64,000 nucleotides of DNA, taken from positions 1-64,000 of the forward strand of contig PHDJ01000009.1 in NCBI GenBank assembly GCA_002842575.1. The letters run 5' to 3'. Below the pieces are notes generated by a model. The model worked only from the letters and a program-made list of their open reading frames with translations, had not been told where the DNA came from and made no database searches. The translations under genes were made by a program, and so were the position numbers. Positions 25,860 to 33,656 of this stretch are shown here, in pieces. This stretch comes from Bacteroidetes bacterium HGW-Bacteroidetes-2. Lineage in GTDB: Bacteria; Bacteroidota; Bacteroidia; Flavobacteriales; Flavobacteriaceae. How positions within the stretch are numbered: position 1 is the first letter of the stretch; each line of letters begins with the position of its first letter.

Positions 25860-26078
25860 TTAATTTTCATTATCTCTTTTAACCTGTCTTCGCCATAAAA
25901 AATAAAACAGAACCATACAAAGGGGTAAAATAATATACACTATAATATCAAACCAATTGCTAAGATCTATGGGTGAGTTATTTTGTGAACCTGGTGCCTG
26001 TGTAGGTTGTTGTGCATAGATAAATGAAGTCATAAAAAATAATAAAACAACTTTAGTTTTAGGAATGAAAAGGAGCAT
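25860..26078 (-). CDS. Small membrane protein with signal peptide
   Basis: 72 residues: an N-terminal hydrophobic segment (KVVLLFFMTSFIYAQ), a short PTQAPGSQNNSPIDLS linker, then a second helix (WFDIIVYIILPLCMVLFYFLW) and a basic end (RRQVKRDNEN). It looks like a small bitopic protein, exported linker outside and basic tail inside. The N-terminal MLLFIPKTK part may not be included if an internal start is used. Similar small proteins occur in Flavobacteriaceae; no function is known to me. Confidence 0.72.
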   Translation of the reverse strand: MLLFIPKTKVVLLFFMTSFIYAQQPTQAPGSQNNSPIDLSNWFDIIVYIILPLCMVLFYFLWRRQVKRDNEN

Positions 26079-26256
26079 AATATTCTTTTTATAGTTATCC
26101 AGTTAAGATACATAAATTAATTTAAACGATATGCTATTATCTATTTTTTATCAGAAATAGCACAAAAACCTTATTTTAAATAAATACACTTCTATATTTG
26201 GAATAAATATGCTATCTACTGAAAGGATAATGCTATTTATTGTGAAAAAAAATATA

Positions 26257-26264
26257 TAACTTTG
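26257..26264 (+). promoter_or_regulatory. -7 element TAACTTTG of the aldehyde dehydrogenase gene
   Basis: Perfect TAnnTTTG match 23 bases before the ATG at 26288. The -33 region shows only a partial ATTG. Confidence 0.5.
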
Positions 26265-26287
26265 AAAGAATCAAAAAAAATTCAAAA

Positions 26288-27793
26288 ATGAAAAATGCAT
26301 TAAAAAAACCAGAATTTAAAACAAAATATGACAATTTTATAGGCGGAAAATTTGTTCCTCCAGTAAAAGGAGAGTACTTTGAAAACATTAGCCCCATAGA
26401 CGGCAAAGTTTTTACCAAAGCAGCAAGGTCTAGTAAAGAAGATGTAGAATTAGCCTTAGATGCTGCACATACAGCATTTGCCACTTGGAGCAAGTCATCC
26501 GCAGCATATCGGTCTGGTATTTTAAACAAAATTGCAGATGTTATTGAGACCAATCTTCAACTACTTTCTGTTATTGAAACTATAGATAACGGAAAACCCA
26601 TCCGGGAATGTGTAAATGTTGATTTACCTTTGTGTGTAGATCATTTTAGATATTTTGCGGGCGTTATACGAGCGGAAGAGGGTACAATTTCTGAACACGA
26701 CGAAAACACAGTAAGCATTTGTTTGCATGAACCTATTGGTGTTGTTGGTCAAATTATTCCTTGGAATTTCCCATTACTTATGGCTATCTGGAAAGTTGCT
26801 CCAGCATTGGCATCCGGTTGTTGCGTAGTCTTAAAACCTGCAGAACAAACACCTACTTCCATTATGTGTTTGATGGAATTGCTAAAAGATGTTATGCCTG
26901 CCGGTATATTAAATGTAATCACAGGTTTTGGCCCTGAAGCCGGAAAACCCTTGGCACAATCTCCAAGAATTTCAAAAGTAACTTTTACTGGAGAAACCAC
27001 AACAGGACGATTAATAATGCAGTATGCCTCCGAAAATTTAATTCCGGTTACTTTAGAATTAGGAGGAAAATCTCCTAATATTTTCTTCCCTTCCATAGCA
27101 GATGCCGACGATGATTTTTTTGACAAAGCTATTGAAGGCGCAGTAATGTTTGCCGTAAATCAAGGCGAAGTTTGTACTTGTCCTTCTCGTATTTTGGTTC
27201 ACGAAAGCATTTATGACAAATTTATGAGCAGGGTTGTTGCGCGTACCAAAGCGATTGTTATGGGCAATCCGTTAGAAAGTTCAACGATGATGGGTGCACA
27301 AGCTTCAAACGATCAATATGAAAAAATAAAATCCTATTTAAAAATAGGAAAAGAAGAAGGTGCAGAAGTACTTTGCGGTGGTGAAATTCAAAAATTAGAA
27401 GGCGATTTATCTGGTGGCTTTTATATCCAACCAACCATATTTAAAGGGCATAATAAAATGAGAATATTCCAAGAAGAAATTTTTGGACCCGTTGTATGTG
27501 TCACCACTTTTAAAACTACAGAAGAAGCCATTGCAATTGCCAATGACACGATGTACGGATTGGGTGCGGGAGTTTGGACACGCGATGCCCATGAAATATA
27601 TCAAGTGCCACGAGCCATTCAAGCGGGTCGTGTTTGGGTAAACTGTTACCACGCTTATCCAGCACATGCGCCATTTGGAGGATACAAAAAATCAGGATTT
27701 GGCAGAGAAAACCATTTAATGATGTTAGCACATTATCGCCAAGTAAAAAACATGTTGATTTCTTATGACAAGAAAAAATTAGGTTTCTTTTAA
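26288..27793 (+). CDS. NAD-dependent aldehyde dehydrogenase (acetaldehyde type)
   Basis: 501-residue ALDH-superfamily enzyme oxidising an aldehyde to the acid. [22 protein letters not shown], the general base Glu257 in [10 protein letters not shown] and the nucleophile Cys296 in GEVCTCPSR are all present. The double-Cys GEVCTC form and the DUF779 gene downstream point to the ExaC/acetaldehyde-dehydrogenase subgroup. An AraC-type regulator lies convergently beyond DUF779. A terminator-like hairpin separates this gene from DUF779. Substrate is inferred. Confidence 0.93.
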   Translation: MKNALKKPEFKTKYDNFIGGKFVPPVKGEYFENISPIDGKVFTKAARSSKEDVELALDAAHTAFATWSKSSAAYRSGILNKIADVIETNLQLLSVIETIDNGKPIRECVNVDLPLCVDHFRYFAGVIRAEEGTISEHDENTVSICLHEPIGVVGQIIPWNFPLLMAIWKVAPALASGCCVVLKPAEQTPTSIMCLMELLKDVMPAGILNVITGFGPEAGKPLAQSPRISKVTFTGETTTGRLIMQYASENLIPVTLELGGKSPNIFFPSIADADDDFFDKAIEGAVMFAVNQGEVCTCPSRILVHESIYDKFMSRVVARTKAIVMGNPLESSTMMGAQASNDQYEKIKSYLKIGKEEGAEVLCGGEIQKLEGDLSGGFYIQPTIFKGHNKMRIFQEEIFGPVVCVTTFKTTEEAIAIANDTMYGLGAGVWTRDAHEIYQVPRAIQAGRVWVNCYHAYPAHAPFGGYKKSGFGRENHLMMLAHYRQVKNMLISYDKKKLGFF

Positions 27794-27909
27794 TTTATTT
27801 TGAGAAATTAAATTTTGTAAAGTTGTTGTTTTTTTAGTATTCTTTTATCTGCCCAAAAGGTAATTTTTAAAAAATTTGTTTGGCAGGTATCACAAACATA
27901 AATACCATC

Positions 27910-27944
27910 AAACTGGCAATTAGAATCTATTGCCAGTTTTTTTT
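27910..27944 (+). terminator. Terminator or attenuator between ALDH and DUF779 genes
   Basis: Perfect 11-base stem aaactggcaat/attgccagttt with an eight-base loop, followed by T8. It lies only 13 bases before the DUF779 ATG, so read-through would be needed for cotranscription. Confidence 0.8.
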
Positions 27945-27956
27945 AAAAGGATAAAA

Positions 27957-28331
27957 ATGATAAAAAGAGTAACCATTAGTCCTGAAGCCATAGCTGTGGT
28001 TAATGATTTAAAAAGAAAATTTGGTGATTTAATGTTTCACCAAAGTGGCGGTTGTTGCGATGGCTCGCAACCGATGTGTTTTGAAAAGGGCGATTTTAAA
28101 GTAGGCAGCAGCGATGTTTGTCTCGGAACGATTGAAGATTGCGAATTTTGGATGAGTAAAGACCAATTTGAATACTGGCAATATTCACAACTAAACATTC
28201 ACATTACCAAAGGCAGAGGCTCAAGCTTTTCTTTAGAAATTCCAATGGGAGTGCGTTTTCTTATTCAGTCTCGATTATTTACCGATGACGAGTTAAATAA
28301 TTTAGAACCTTTGACCTATGTAGAAGATTAA
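27957..28331 (+). CDS. DUF779 domain-containing protein
   Basis: 124 residues starting at the ATG at 27957 (MIKRVTISPEAIAVVNDLKRKFG). The track start at 27930 is a TTG inside the preceding hairpin. The DUF779 core is MFHQSGGCCDGSQPMCFE plus CLGTIEDCEFWMS and ARN/GRGSSFSLE-like segments, a Cys-rich small domain. It is repeatedly found next to acetaldehyde dehydrogenase genes in proteobacteria and others. The role is unknown; binding of metal or a redox function is only a guess from the Cys pairs. The gene ends 4 bp inside the convergent AraC regulator gene. Confidence 0.88.
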   Translation: MIKRVTISPEAIAVVNDLKRKFGDLMFHQSGGCCDGSQPMCFEKGDFKVGSSDVCLGTIEDCEFWMSKDQFEYWQYSQLNIHITKGRGSSFSLEIPMGVRFLIQSRLFTDDELNNLEPLTYVED

Positions 28332-29251
28332 TGAACGCATAGCAATTGGTATTGCTTTGGAGTAATTCCTTCGTGCTTCTTAAACAGACGAATAAAATAA
28401 TTACAATCATCAAAACCAGACATAAAACACACTTCATTTATCTGTATTGCTTGGTTTTTGAGTAATTTTTTAGCTTCTTTAATTTTTTCGCTTATTATAA
28501 ATGCATTAGGAGTCATGCCCAATTCTCTCTTAAAATAGCGATAAAATGAGGATGTGCTCATACAAACCCTATTGCTGAGGTCGTTTAAGCTGATATTTTT
28601 ATGGATATTTTCTTTTATGTAATCTACCAAAAACATGACTGGTGTATCTTGGCCTTGATGGGTTGCGGTTTTTATAAACTGCATCGTTTGCGATTGGATT
28701 ATTCGTATTAGTAATTCCTGTAACGTTAAATCTACTAGGGCATCTTTAGTTATAGAGGTACTCATACATTCCTTAATGAGCTTGTTTATTGTTATGGTTA
28801 AGTCGATGTTGTTGTAAAAAAAATAATTTTCATGATTAAGTTTCCAAAAATTAGCAAGTCCTTCTTTTGGGTATTTTTCGTTTAAAAAGTCAAGGGTTTC
28901 AAGTATTTTTTTAGGATCGATAGCTAAAGCTAAACACTGAGTAGGATTCTGCGCTGAAGCTTCCGGAAAATCAATTTTCATTTCTACGTTTGGTGGTATC
29001 ACAACCGTTTCTCCAGGTAGATATGCAAAACCAGGACTGTTATAAATGTACATAATTTTCTTTCCGCGAAGCATGCTAGTTACTACAAAATCATCAAACT
29101 TTAATGAGATTTTTTTTGAAACTTCATAAGTTTCAAAAAGGTTAAACTCACAATTATTTAAAGCATAAATAGTACGATTTTCAACCAATGTTTTTAAAGA
29201 TTTTTCCTCAGATAAACTAGGGACATCGATACTATATTTTTTGGATAACAT
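28328..29251 (-). CDS. AraC-family transcriptional regulator
   Basis: About 307 residues starting at the ATG ending at 29251 (MLSKKYSIDVPSLSEEK); the track start at 29272 is TTG. The N-terminal 190 residues are an effector-binding region (FVVTSMLRGKKIMYIYNSPG, GETVVIPPNVEMKID). The C-terminal about 100 residues carry two helix-turn-helix motifs: LSNRVCMSTSSFYRYFKRELGMTP and INEVCFMSGFDDCNYFIRLFKKHEG. Its stop region overlaps the DUF779 stop by 4 bp, tail to tail. It resembles regulators of alcohol/aldehyde dehydrogenase genes and likely controls the ALDH promoter. Confidence 0.9.
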   Translation of the reverse strand: MLSKKYSIDVPSLSEEKSLKTLVENRTIYALNNCEFNLFETYEVSKKISLKFDDFVVTSMLRGKKIMYIYNSPGFAYLPGETVVIPPNVEMKIDFPEASAQNPTQCLALAIDPKKILETLDFLNEKYPKEGLANFWKLNHENYFFYNNIDLTITINKLIKECMSTSITKDALVDLTLQELLIRIIQSQTMQFIKTATHQGQDTPVMFLVDYIKENIHKNISLNDLSNRVCMSTSSFYRYFKRELGMTPNAFIISEKIKEAKKLLKNQAIQINEVCFMSGFDDCNYFIRLFKKHEGITPKQYQLLCVH

Positions 29252-29357
29252 TGCATGAAAGTGAACACACAAGATAACAAAAAAAATGTATTCTATAATA
29301 AGTAGTAGATTTTATAATTATCTCCACGCACCTTCACAAAAAAATAAATAATTGTAT

Positions 29358-29792
29358 TTAAAGTTCTGTCACCTTTTCATATTGTTTTAAAAGATATTTA
29401 ATTAAATCGGTTGTTGTAATGATTCCGGTTAAGTGATCATCTTTTAGTACTGGTAAGGCATGAAATTCTTTAGATGCAAGTATTTCAGCGGCTTCTTTAA
29501 TCGTAGTTTCCTCTTTTATGGTAATAATTTTTTTTGTCATTACTTGGCTTATTTCAAACATATCATATACCACTACATCAATTTCTTCATCATCAAATAC
29601 AGCATCTGCGAATGAAATTCGCAATAAATCGGTATAGCTAAGCATTCCTACAATTTTTGAACCATTTACAACAGGAATGTGTCTAATATTGTGTTTTTTA
29701 AATAATTTTTCGGCTTTAGTAAGAGGGTCGCTTAAATTTAGTTTAATGACATTTTTAGTCATTATTGTACTTATGGGAACTCGCTTTTTCAT
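29358..29792 (-). CDS. Two-CBS-domain protein
   Basis: 144 residues made of a tandem CBS pair with nothing else: VPISTIMTKNVIKLNLSDPLTKAEKLFKKHNIRHIPVV (first) and ISQVMTKKIITIKEETTIKEAAEILASKEFHALPVL (second). CBS pairs bind adenine nucleotides and act as energy or redox sensors, but stand-alone pairs have no assigned partner. The gene stands alone, divergent from the FKBP gene with a 194-bp spacer. Confidence 0.9.
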   Translation of the reverse strand: MKKRVPISTIMTKNVIKLNLSDPLTKAEKLFKKHNIRHIPVVNGSKIVGMLSYTDLLRISFADAVFDDEEIDVVVYDMFEISQVMTKKIITIKEETTIKEAAEILASKEFHALPVLKDDHLTGIITTTDLIKYLLKQYEKVTEL

Positions 29793-29916
29793 GATTATAC
29801 AATTTAATATGCACTTAAAAATACTTAAATTTAGTTGAATAAAATCTGATATAAATCATACTACAACGCACTATTGTTAATCTTTTCTTAAGGATTTGCT
29901 TCTTGTTCTTAATCTT

Positions 29917-29947
29917 TTTGATTTTAAAACTTAATCCATTAGTTTCG
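29917..29947 (+). promoter_or_regulatory. Promoter TTTG-N19-TAGTTTCG of the FKBP gene
   Basis: TTTG at 29917-29920, 19 bases, then TAGTTTCG at 29940-29947. It fits the Bacteroidota consensus in both boxes and spacing and lies 39 bases before the ATG. Confidence 0.65.
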
Positions 29948-29986
29948 CCGTAATAGATTAATTGTAAATAGTAAAAAATTTAAATT

Positions 29987-30421
29987 ATGAGTCAAGTAAA
30001 ACAAAAGGATACTGTAAAAGTACATTACACAGGGAAATTAGAAAATGGACAAATTTTTGACAGCTCAATAGAAAGAGAACCACTTGAATTTACTTTAGGG
30101 AAAGGTCAACTTATTCCCGGTTTTGAAAATGGTGTTTTGAATATGAAAGTAAATGAAAAAAAAACGATAAAAATTCCACAAGCGGAAGCTTACGGGGAAG
30201 TGAAAAAAGAACTTTTTCATGAAGTGGAAAAAGACAAACTGCCCGAAGACCTAAAACTAGAAATAGGTATGGCATTAGTTTCTAAAGCACCAGATGGTTC
30301 TGAAAGACAATTAATTGTTTCTGAAATAAAAGACAAAACAATCGTGGTAAACGCAAATCACCCATTAGCTGGTAAAGATTTAATTTTTGAACTTGAAGTA
30401 TTGGATATTCAAACCATATAA
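29987..30421 (+). CDS. FKBP-type peptidyl-prolyl cis-trans isomerase, SlyD-like
   Basis: 144-residue cytoplasmic FKBP. VHYTGKLENGQIFDSS and the LGKGQLIPGFENGVLNM block are the FKBP active-site region. The insert-in-flap domain (EAYGEVKKELFHEVEKDKLP ... IVVNANHPLAGKDLIFEL) marks the SlyD type, here without the His-rich metal-binding tail of enterobacterial SlyD. It is a folding helper and chaperone. Own promoter, strong terminator. Confidence 0.93.
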   Translation: MSQVKQKDTVKVHYTGKLENGQIFDSSIEREPLEFTLGKGQLIPGFENGVLNMKVNEKKTIKIPQAEAYGEVKKELFHEVEKDKLPEDLKLEIGMALVSKAPDGSERQLIVSEIKDKTIVVNANHPLAGKDLIFELEVLDIQTI

Positions 30422-30430
30422 ATACAAGTA

Positions 30431-30480
30431 GGGTGTTGATGCGTGAATTTTAAAAGCTCACATTTCAACACCCTTTTTTT
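30431..30480 (+). terminator. Rho-independent terminator of the FKBP gene
   Basis: Stem gggtgttga/tcaacaccc with a 25-base loop followed by T7. Confidence 0.8.
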
Positions 30481-30508
30481 AAGATTACTAAGAAATAAGC
30501 TTTTGGTT

Positions 30509-31198
30509 TTATCCAACACTTACCCCAAATATATATCCTATCAACGCTGTAATTCCCATTGCTATCGTACCCCAAAAAGTTATTCGAAGTATTGCTTTTT
30601 TAATGTTTGAACCCCCTGCTTTTGCAGCTACAGTACCTAAAATAATTAAAAACAATAAGGCAAAAACATACTGTAAATATACCATTTGTTTTACAGCTGC
30701 AAAAACTGCCACCACTACAGGCAGTATTCCTCCAAATATAAAGGCTGCTCCTGAAGCAAGAGCTGCTTGCAATGGTTTTGCTTGAGTTATCTCATTAATT
30801 CCTAATTCATCTCTAGCGTGAGCTCCCAAGGCATCATGTGCTGTTAATTGTTCAGCTACTTGAAGTGATAATACCTTATCCAATCCTCTTTTTTCATAGA
30901 TTATAGCCAATTCGTGTAATTCAGCCTCTGGGGTATCCTTTAATTCTTGCATTTCTCTTTTAAGATCTGCGGTCTCGATATCTGATTGCGAGCTAACCGA
31001 AACGTATTCGCCTGCAGCCATAGATAAAGCTCCTGCCACAAGTCCTGCAACTCCAGCAAGAACAATTGGTTCTCTAAAATCAGATGCTGCTGCCACACCT
31101 ATGATAATACTGGCAGTAGATAAAATACCATCATTAGCACCTAAAATAGATGCTCGCAGCCATCCGCTCCTAATTACGTAATGTTTTTCGTCTTTCAT
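30509..31198 (-). CDS. VIT1/CCC1-family transporter
   Basis: 229 residues, five hydrophobic segments, VIT/CCC1 family of iron/manganese transporters. The start is diagnostic: RSGWLRASILGANDGILSTASIIIGVAAAS with Asp/Asn in TM1. Then GALSMAAGEYVSVSSQSD in TM2 leads into a cytosolic acidic/charged hairpin (DLKREMQELKDTPEAELHELAIIYEKRGL), the metal-binding loop. Ends with LIGYIFGVSVG. Metal specificity is not visible. Stands alone. Confidence 0.9.
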   Translation of the reverse strand: MKDEKHYVIRSGWLRASILGANDGILSTASIIIGVAAASDFREPIVLAGVAGLVAGALSMAAGEYVSVSSQSDIETADLKREMQELKDTPEAELHELAIIYEKRGLDKVLSLQVAEQLTAHDALGAHARDELGINEITQAKPLQAALASGAAFIFGGILPVVVAVFAAVKQMVYLQYVFALLFLIILGTVAAKAGGSNIKKAILRITFWGTIAMGITALIGYIFGVSVG

Positions 31199-31267
31199 TA
31201 TTGTACTATATTATTTGTGATTTTCTTCTAAATATTTTAGAAAAAACGAATTGGAGTTCTCTTAAAT

Positions 31268-31304
31268 TAAAAAAGTTCAGGATTTTAGATCTGAACTTTT
31301 TAAA
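31268..31304. terminator. Rho-independent terminator of the cold-shock-domain gene
   Basis: Eleven-base perfect stem aaaaagttcag/ctgaacttttt with a ten-base loop, T-runs both ways, just past the minus-strand stop at 31322. Confidence 0.85.
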
Positions 31305-31321
31305 ATAAAATAACAATATTA

Positions 31322-31768
31322 TTATTGTAGTTTAACGTTAATAGCATTAAGACCTTTCATTCCTTGCTCCACTTCAAACACTACTTTATCATTTTCTTTC
31401 ACACTGTCAATAAGACCATTTATATGAACAAATACGCTGTCTTCAGAGTTTTCTAATTTTATAAATCCGTAGCCTTTTTCGGTATTGAAAAAAGATATCT
31501 TTCCTTTTTTAATAGGATCTTCTTTTTCTTCTGGCTCGCGTTTTGGAACACCAAGCTCAATATCTTCGGCGTTTACTTTAATTTTCTTTGAAGGATCCAT
31601 GGGTGTGGAAGATAAATTTCCATATTCATCCACATAAGCATACATATCGTAGCTTGTTTTTTCAGGATTGTCCTTTTTTTCGCGTTTCCTTTTATCTTTA
31701 TCTTCTTTACGCTTTTGTTTAAGTTTTTCTCTTTCGTTCTTGTTGTATGTTTGCTGTGATTTTGCCAT
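31322..31768 (-). CDS. Cold-shock-domain protein with long charged N-terminal tail
   Basis: 148 residues. The C-terminal 65 residues are a cold-shock domain: KGKISFFNTEKGYGFIKLE (RNP1-like) and DSVFVHINGLIDSVK (RNP2-like), an OB fold that binds single-stranded RNA/DNA. The first 45 residues are almost entirely Lys, Arg, Glu, Asp and Asn (NEREKLKQKRKEDKDKRKRE) and probably disordered. Such extended CSD proteins occur in Bacteroidota and may act as RNA chaperones. The product differs from the usual 65-70-residue CspA. Confidence 0.9.
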   Translation of the reverse strand: MAKSQQTYNKNEREKLKQKRKEDKDKRKREKKDNPEKTSYDMYAYVDEYGNLSSTPMDPSKKIKVNAEDIELGVPKREPEEKEDPIKKGKISFFNTEKGYGFIKLENSEDSVFVHINGLIDSVKENDKVVFEVEQGMKGLNAINVKLQ

Positions 31769-31957
31769 AAATTAATCGTGTTGCAACTGTTTTATTGCTG
31801 GTTGTAAAAGTACTATAAATTCAGCACTTATTTTTAAATGTTAAGATAAATATTTTTATAATGATTTGGTAACTACCCAAAAATGATATTTGTTCGATTT
31901 TTTTTACCAGTAAAACATCTTCAAATTATTTTAAGAATTATAACCATTGTATTTTCT

Positions 31958-31965
31958 TATATTTG
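31958..31965 (+). promoter_or_regulatory. -7 element TATATTTG
   Basis: Perfect TAnnTTTG box 25 bases before the M28 peptidase ATG; no clear -33 box. Confidence 0.45.
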
Positions 31966-31990
31966 AAAAAATCTACTTTAATTATTTTAT

Positions 31991-33547
31991 ATGAAAAAAA
32001 ATATTCCCCTTTTATTGATTTTTCTTGTGTTTTCATTTTCTTTTTTTGCGCAGGATAAAGAAGCCATTATTGAAAACATAATGAAGGAAACCTATGAAAA
32101 CTCACAACTTGAACAACTAGCGCATGAACTTCTTGATGAAATAGGTCCTAGATTGGTAGGAAGCCCGCAGATGAAAAAAGCAAATGATTGGGCAGTGGCA
32201 AAATTTACGGAATGGGGAATTTCAGCTTCAAACCAACAATATGGTGAATGGCGTGGATGGGAACGAGGTGTATCTCATATTGATTTATTAGAACCTAGAG
32301 TTAAATCGCTTGAAGGAATGCAACTTGCCTGGAGTCCTGCTACGCCAAAAAATGGCACTACTGCCGAAGCAATCGTGCTTCCAAAAATCATTGCAGATTC
32401 TATTAGTTTTTCCACATGGATGACTACCTATGTAAAAGGTAAATTTGTTTTGGTTTCTATGCCTCAAGAAACTGGGAGACCAGATTACAATTGGGAAGAG
32501 TTTGCTACACCAGAATCTTTTGAGAAAATGAAAGAAGCAAGAACAGCACAATCTGTTACTTGGAATAACAACATAAGAAATAGTGGTTATACTTCTAGAA
32601 CTATAGATGCAGCTTTAGAAAAAGCGGGTGCTCTGGGTATCATTCAATCATATTGGTCTAAAGGTTTTGGAGTCAATAAAATATTTGGAGCAAGAACAAA
32701 AAAAATTCCAACTGTAGATCTTTCACTTGAAGATTATGGCATGGTGTATCGCCTAGCGCAAAACGGTAAAAAACCAAAAATTAGAATAAGCGCAGAATCT
32801 AAAGAATTAGGTGTTGTTCCTACTTTTAATACTATTGCCCGTATTGAAGGTTCTCAAAAGCCAGAAGAATACATTATACTTTCAGCACACTTTGATTCTT
32901 GGGATGGTGGCAGTGGCGCCACAGATAATGGCACTGGAAGTATTACCATGATGGAAATTGCACGTATTTTAAAAAAATACTATCCTAATCCAAAAAGAAC
33001 CATTCTTATAGGACTTTGGGGAAGTGAAGAACAAGGACTTAATGGTTCTAGATCCTTTGTAACCGATAATCCAACCGTAGTCGAAAACATACAAGTAGTT
33101 TTTAACCAAGATAATGGCACGGGTCGCGTGAGCACCATAAACGGTCAGGGGTTTTTACACGCTTATAAATTTATTGGTAATTGGTTGCAAGATGTGCCTA
33201 AAAAAATTAGCAAACATATTGAAACAACTTTTCCAGGAACTCCTTCTGGAGGCGGATCAGACCATTCCTCATTTGTAGCCATGGGTGTTCCTGCTTTTAT
33301 GATGAGCTCATTAAATTGGTCTTATTGGAATTATACTTGGCATACGAATAGAGATACCTATGATAAAATTGTATTTGATGATGTAAAAAACAACGTGGCA
33401 CTTATTGCTATAATGACCTATTTAGCAAGTGAAGATTCAGAGAAAACAGAAAGAGATAAAATAGTTTTACCTATTAGCAAAAGGAGTGGAGAACAAGAGC
33501 AATGGCCTAAGCCTAAAGATGGAAATAGAAAAGGTGGATTAGATTAA
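31991..33547 (+). CDS. M28-family aminopeptidase/carboxypeptidase Q-like, secreted
   Basis: 518 residues with signal peptide (MKKNIPLLLIFLVFSFSFFAQ). The zinc site is of M28 type: His300 (LSAHFDSWD), Asp312 (ATDNGTGS), Glu346/Glu347 (GSEEQGL), Asp374 (FNQDNGTG) and a late His in WHTNRDTYDK. A PA-like insert between residues 130 and 260 is expected. The family removes amino acids from peptides; carboxypeptidase Q-like members of Bacteroidota are periplasmic or surface proteins. No C-terminal sorting domain is seen (ends RKGGLD). Confidence 0.92.
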   Translation: MKKNIPLLLIFLVFSFSFFAQDKEAIIENIMKETYENSQLEQLAHELLDEIGPRLVGSPQMKKANDWAVAKFTEWGISASNQQYGEWRGWERGVSHIDLLEPRVKSLEGMQLAWSPATPKNGTTAEAIVLPKIIADSISFSTWMTTYVKGKFVLVSMPQETGRPDYNWEEFATPESFEKMKEARTAQSVTWNNNIRNSGYTSRTIDAALEKAGALGIIQSYWSKGFGVNKIFGARTKKIPTVDLSLEDYGMVYRLAQNGKKPKIRISAESKELGVVPTFNTIARIEGSQKPEEYIILSAHFDSWDGGSGATDNGTGSITMMEIARILKKYYPNPKRTILIGLWGSEEQGLNGSRSFVTDNPTVVENIQVVFNQDNGTGRVSTINGQGFLHAYKFIGNWLQDVPKKISKHIETTFPGTPSGGGSDHSSFVAMGVPAFMMSSLNWSYWNYTWHTNRDTYDKIVFDDVKNNVALIAIMTYLASEDSEKTERDKIVLPISKRSGEQEQWPKPKDGNRKGGLD

Positions 33548-33571
33548 AAGAAATTTGTATTTATTGCTTAT

Positions 33572-33613
33572 AAAAAAGAGAATAGAGGCTAGTGTCTTCA
33601 TTCTCTTTTTTTT
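33572..33613. terminator. Bidirectional terminator
   Basis: Stem aaaaaagagaat/attctctttttt with a 16-base loop between the convergent M28 peptidase and TamB-like genes. Confidence 0.8.
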
Positions 33614-33656
33614 GCTTAGACGCATTTTACTTTCCTTTGAAAAAAATGGTAAGTGC

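Noticed and set aside
26749-27126. Minus-strand ORF of 125 codons
   Set aside because: Antisense to the aldehyde dehydrogenase core. No independent start signal or family.
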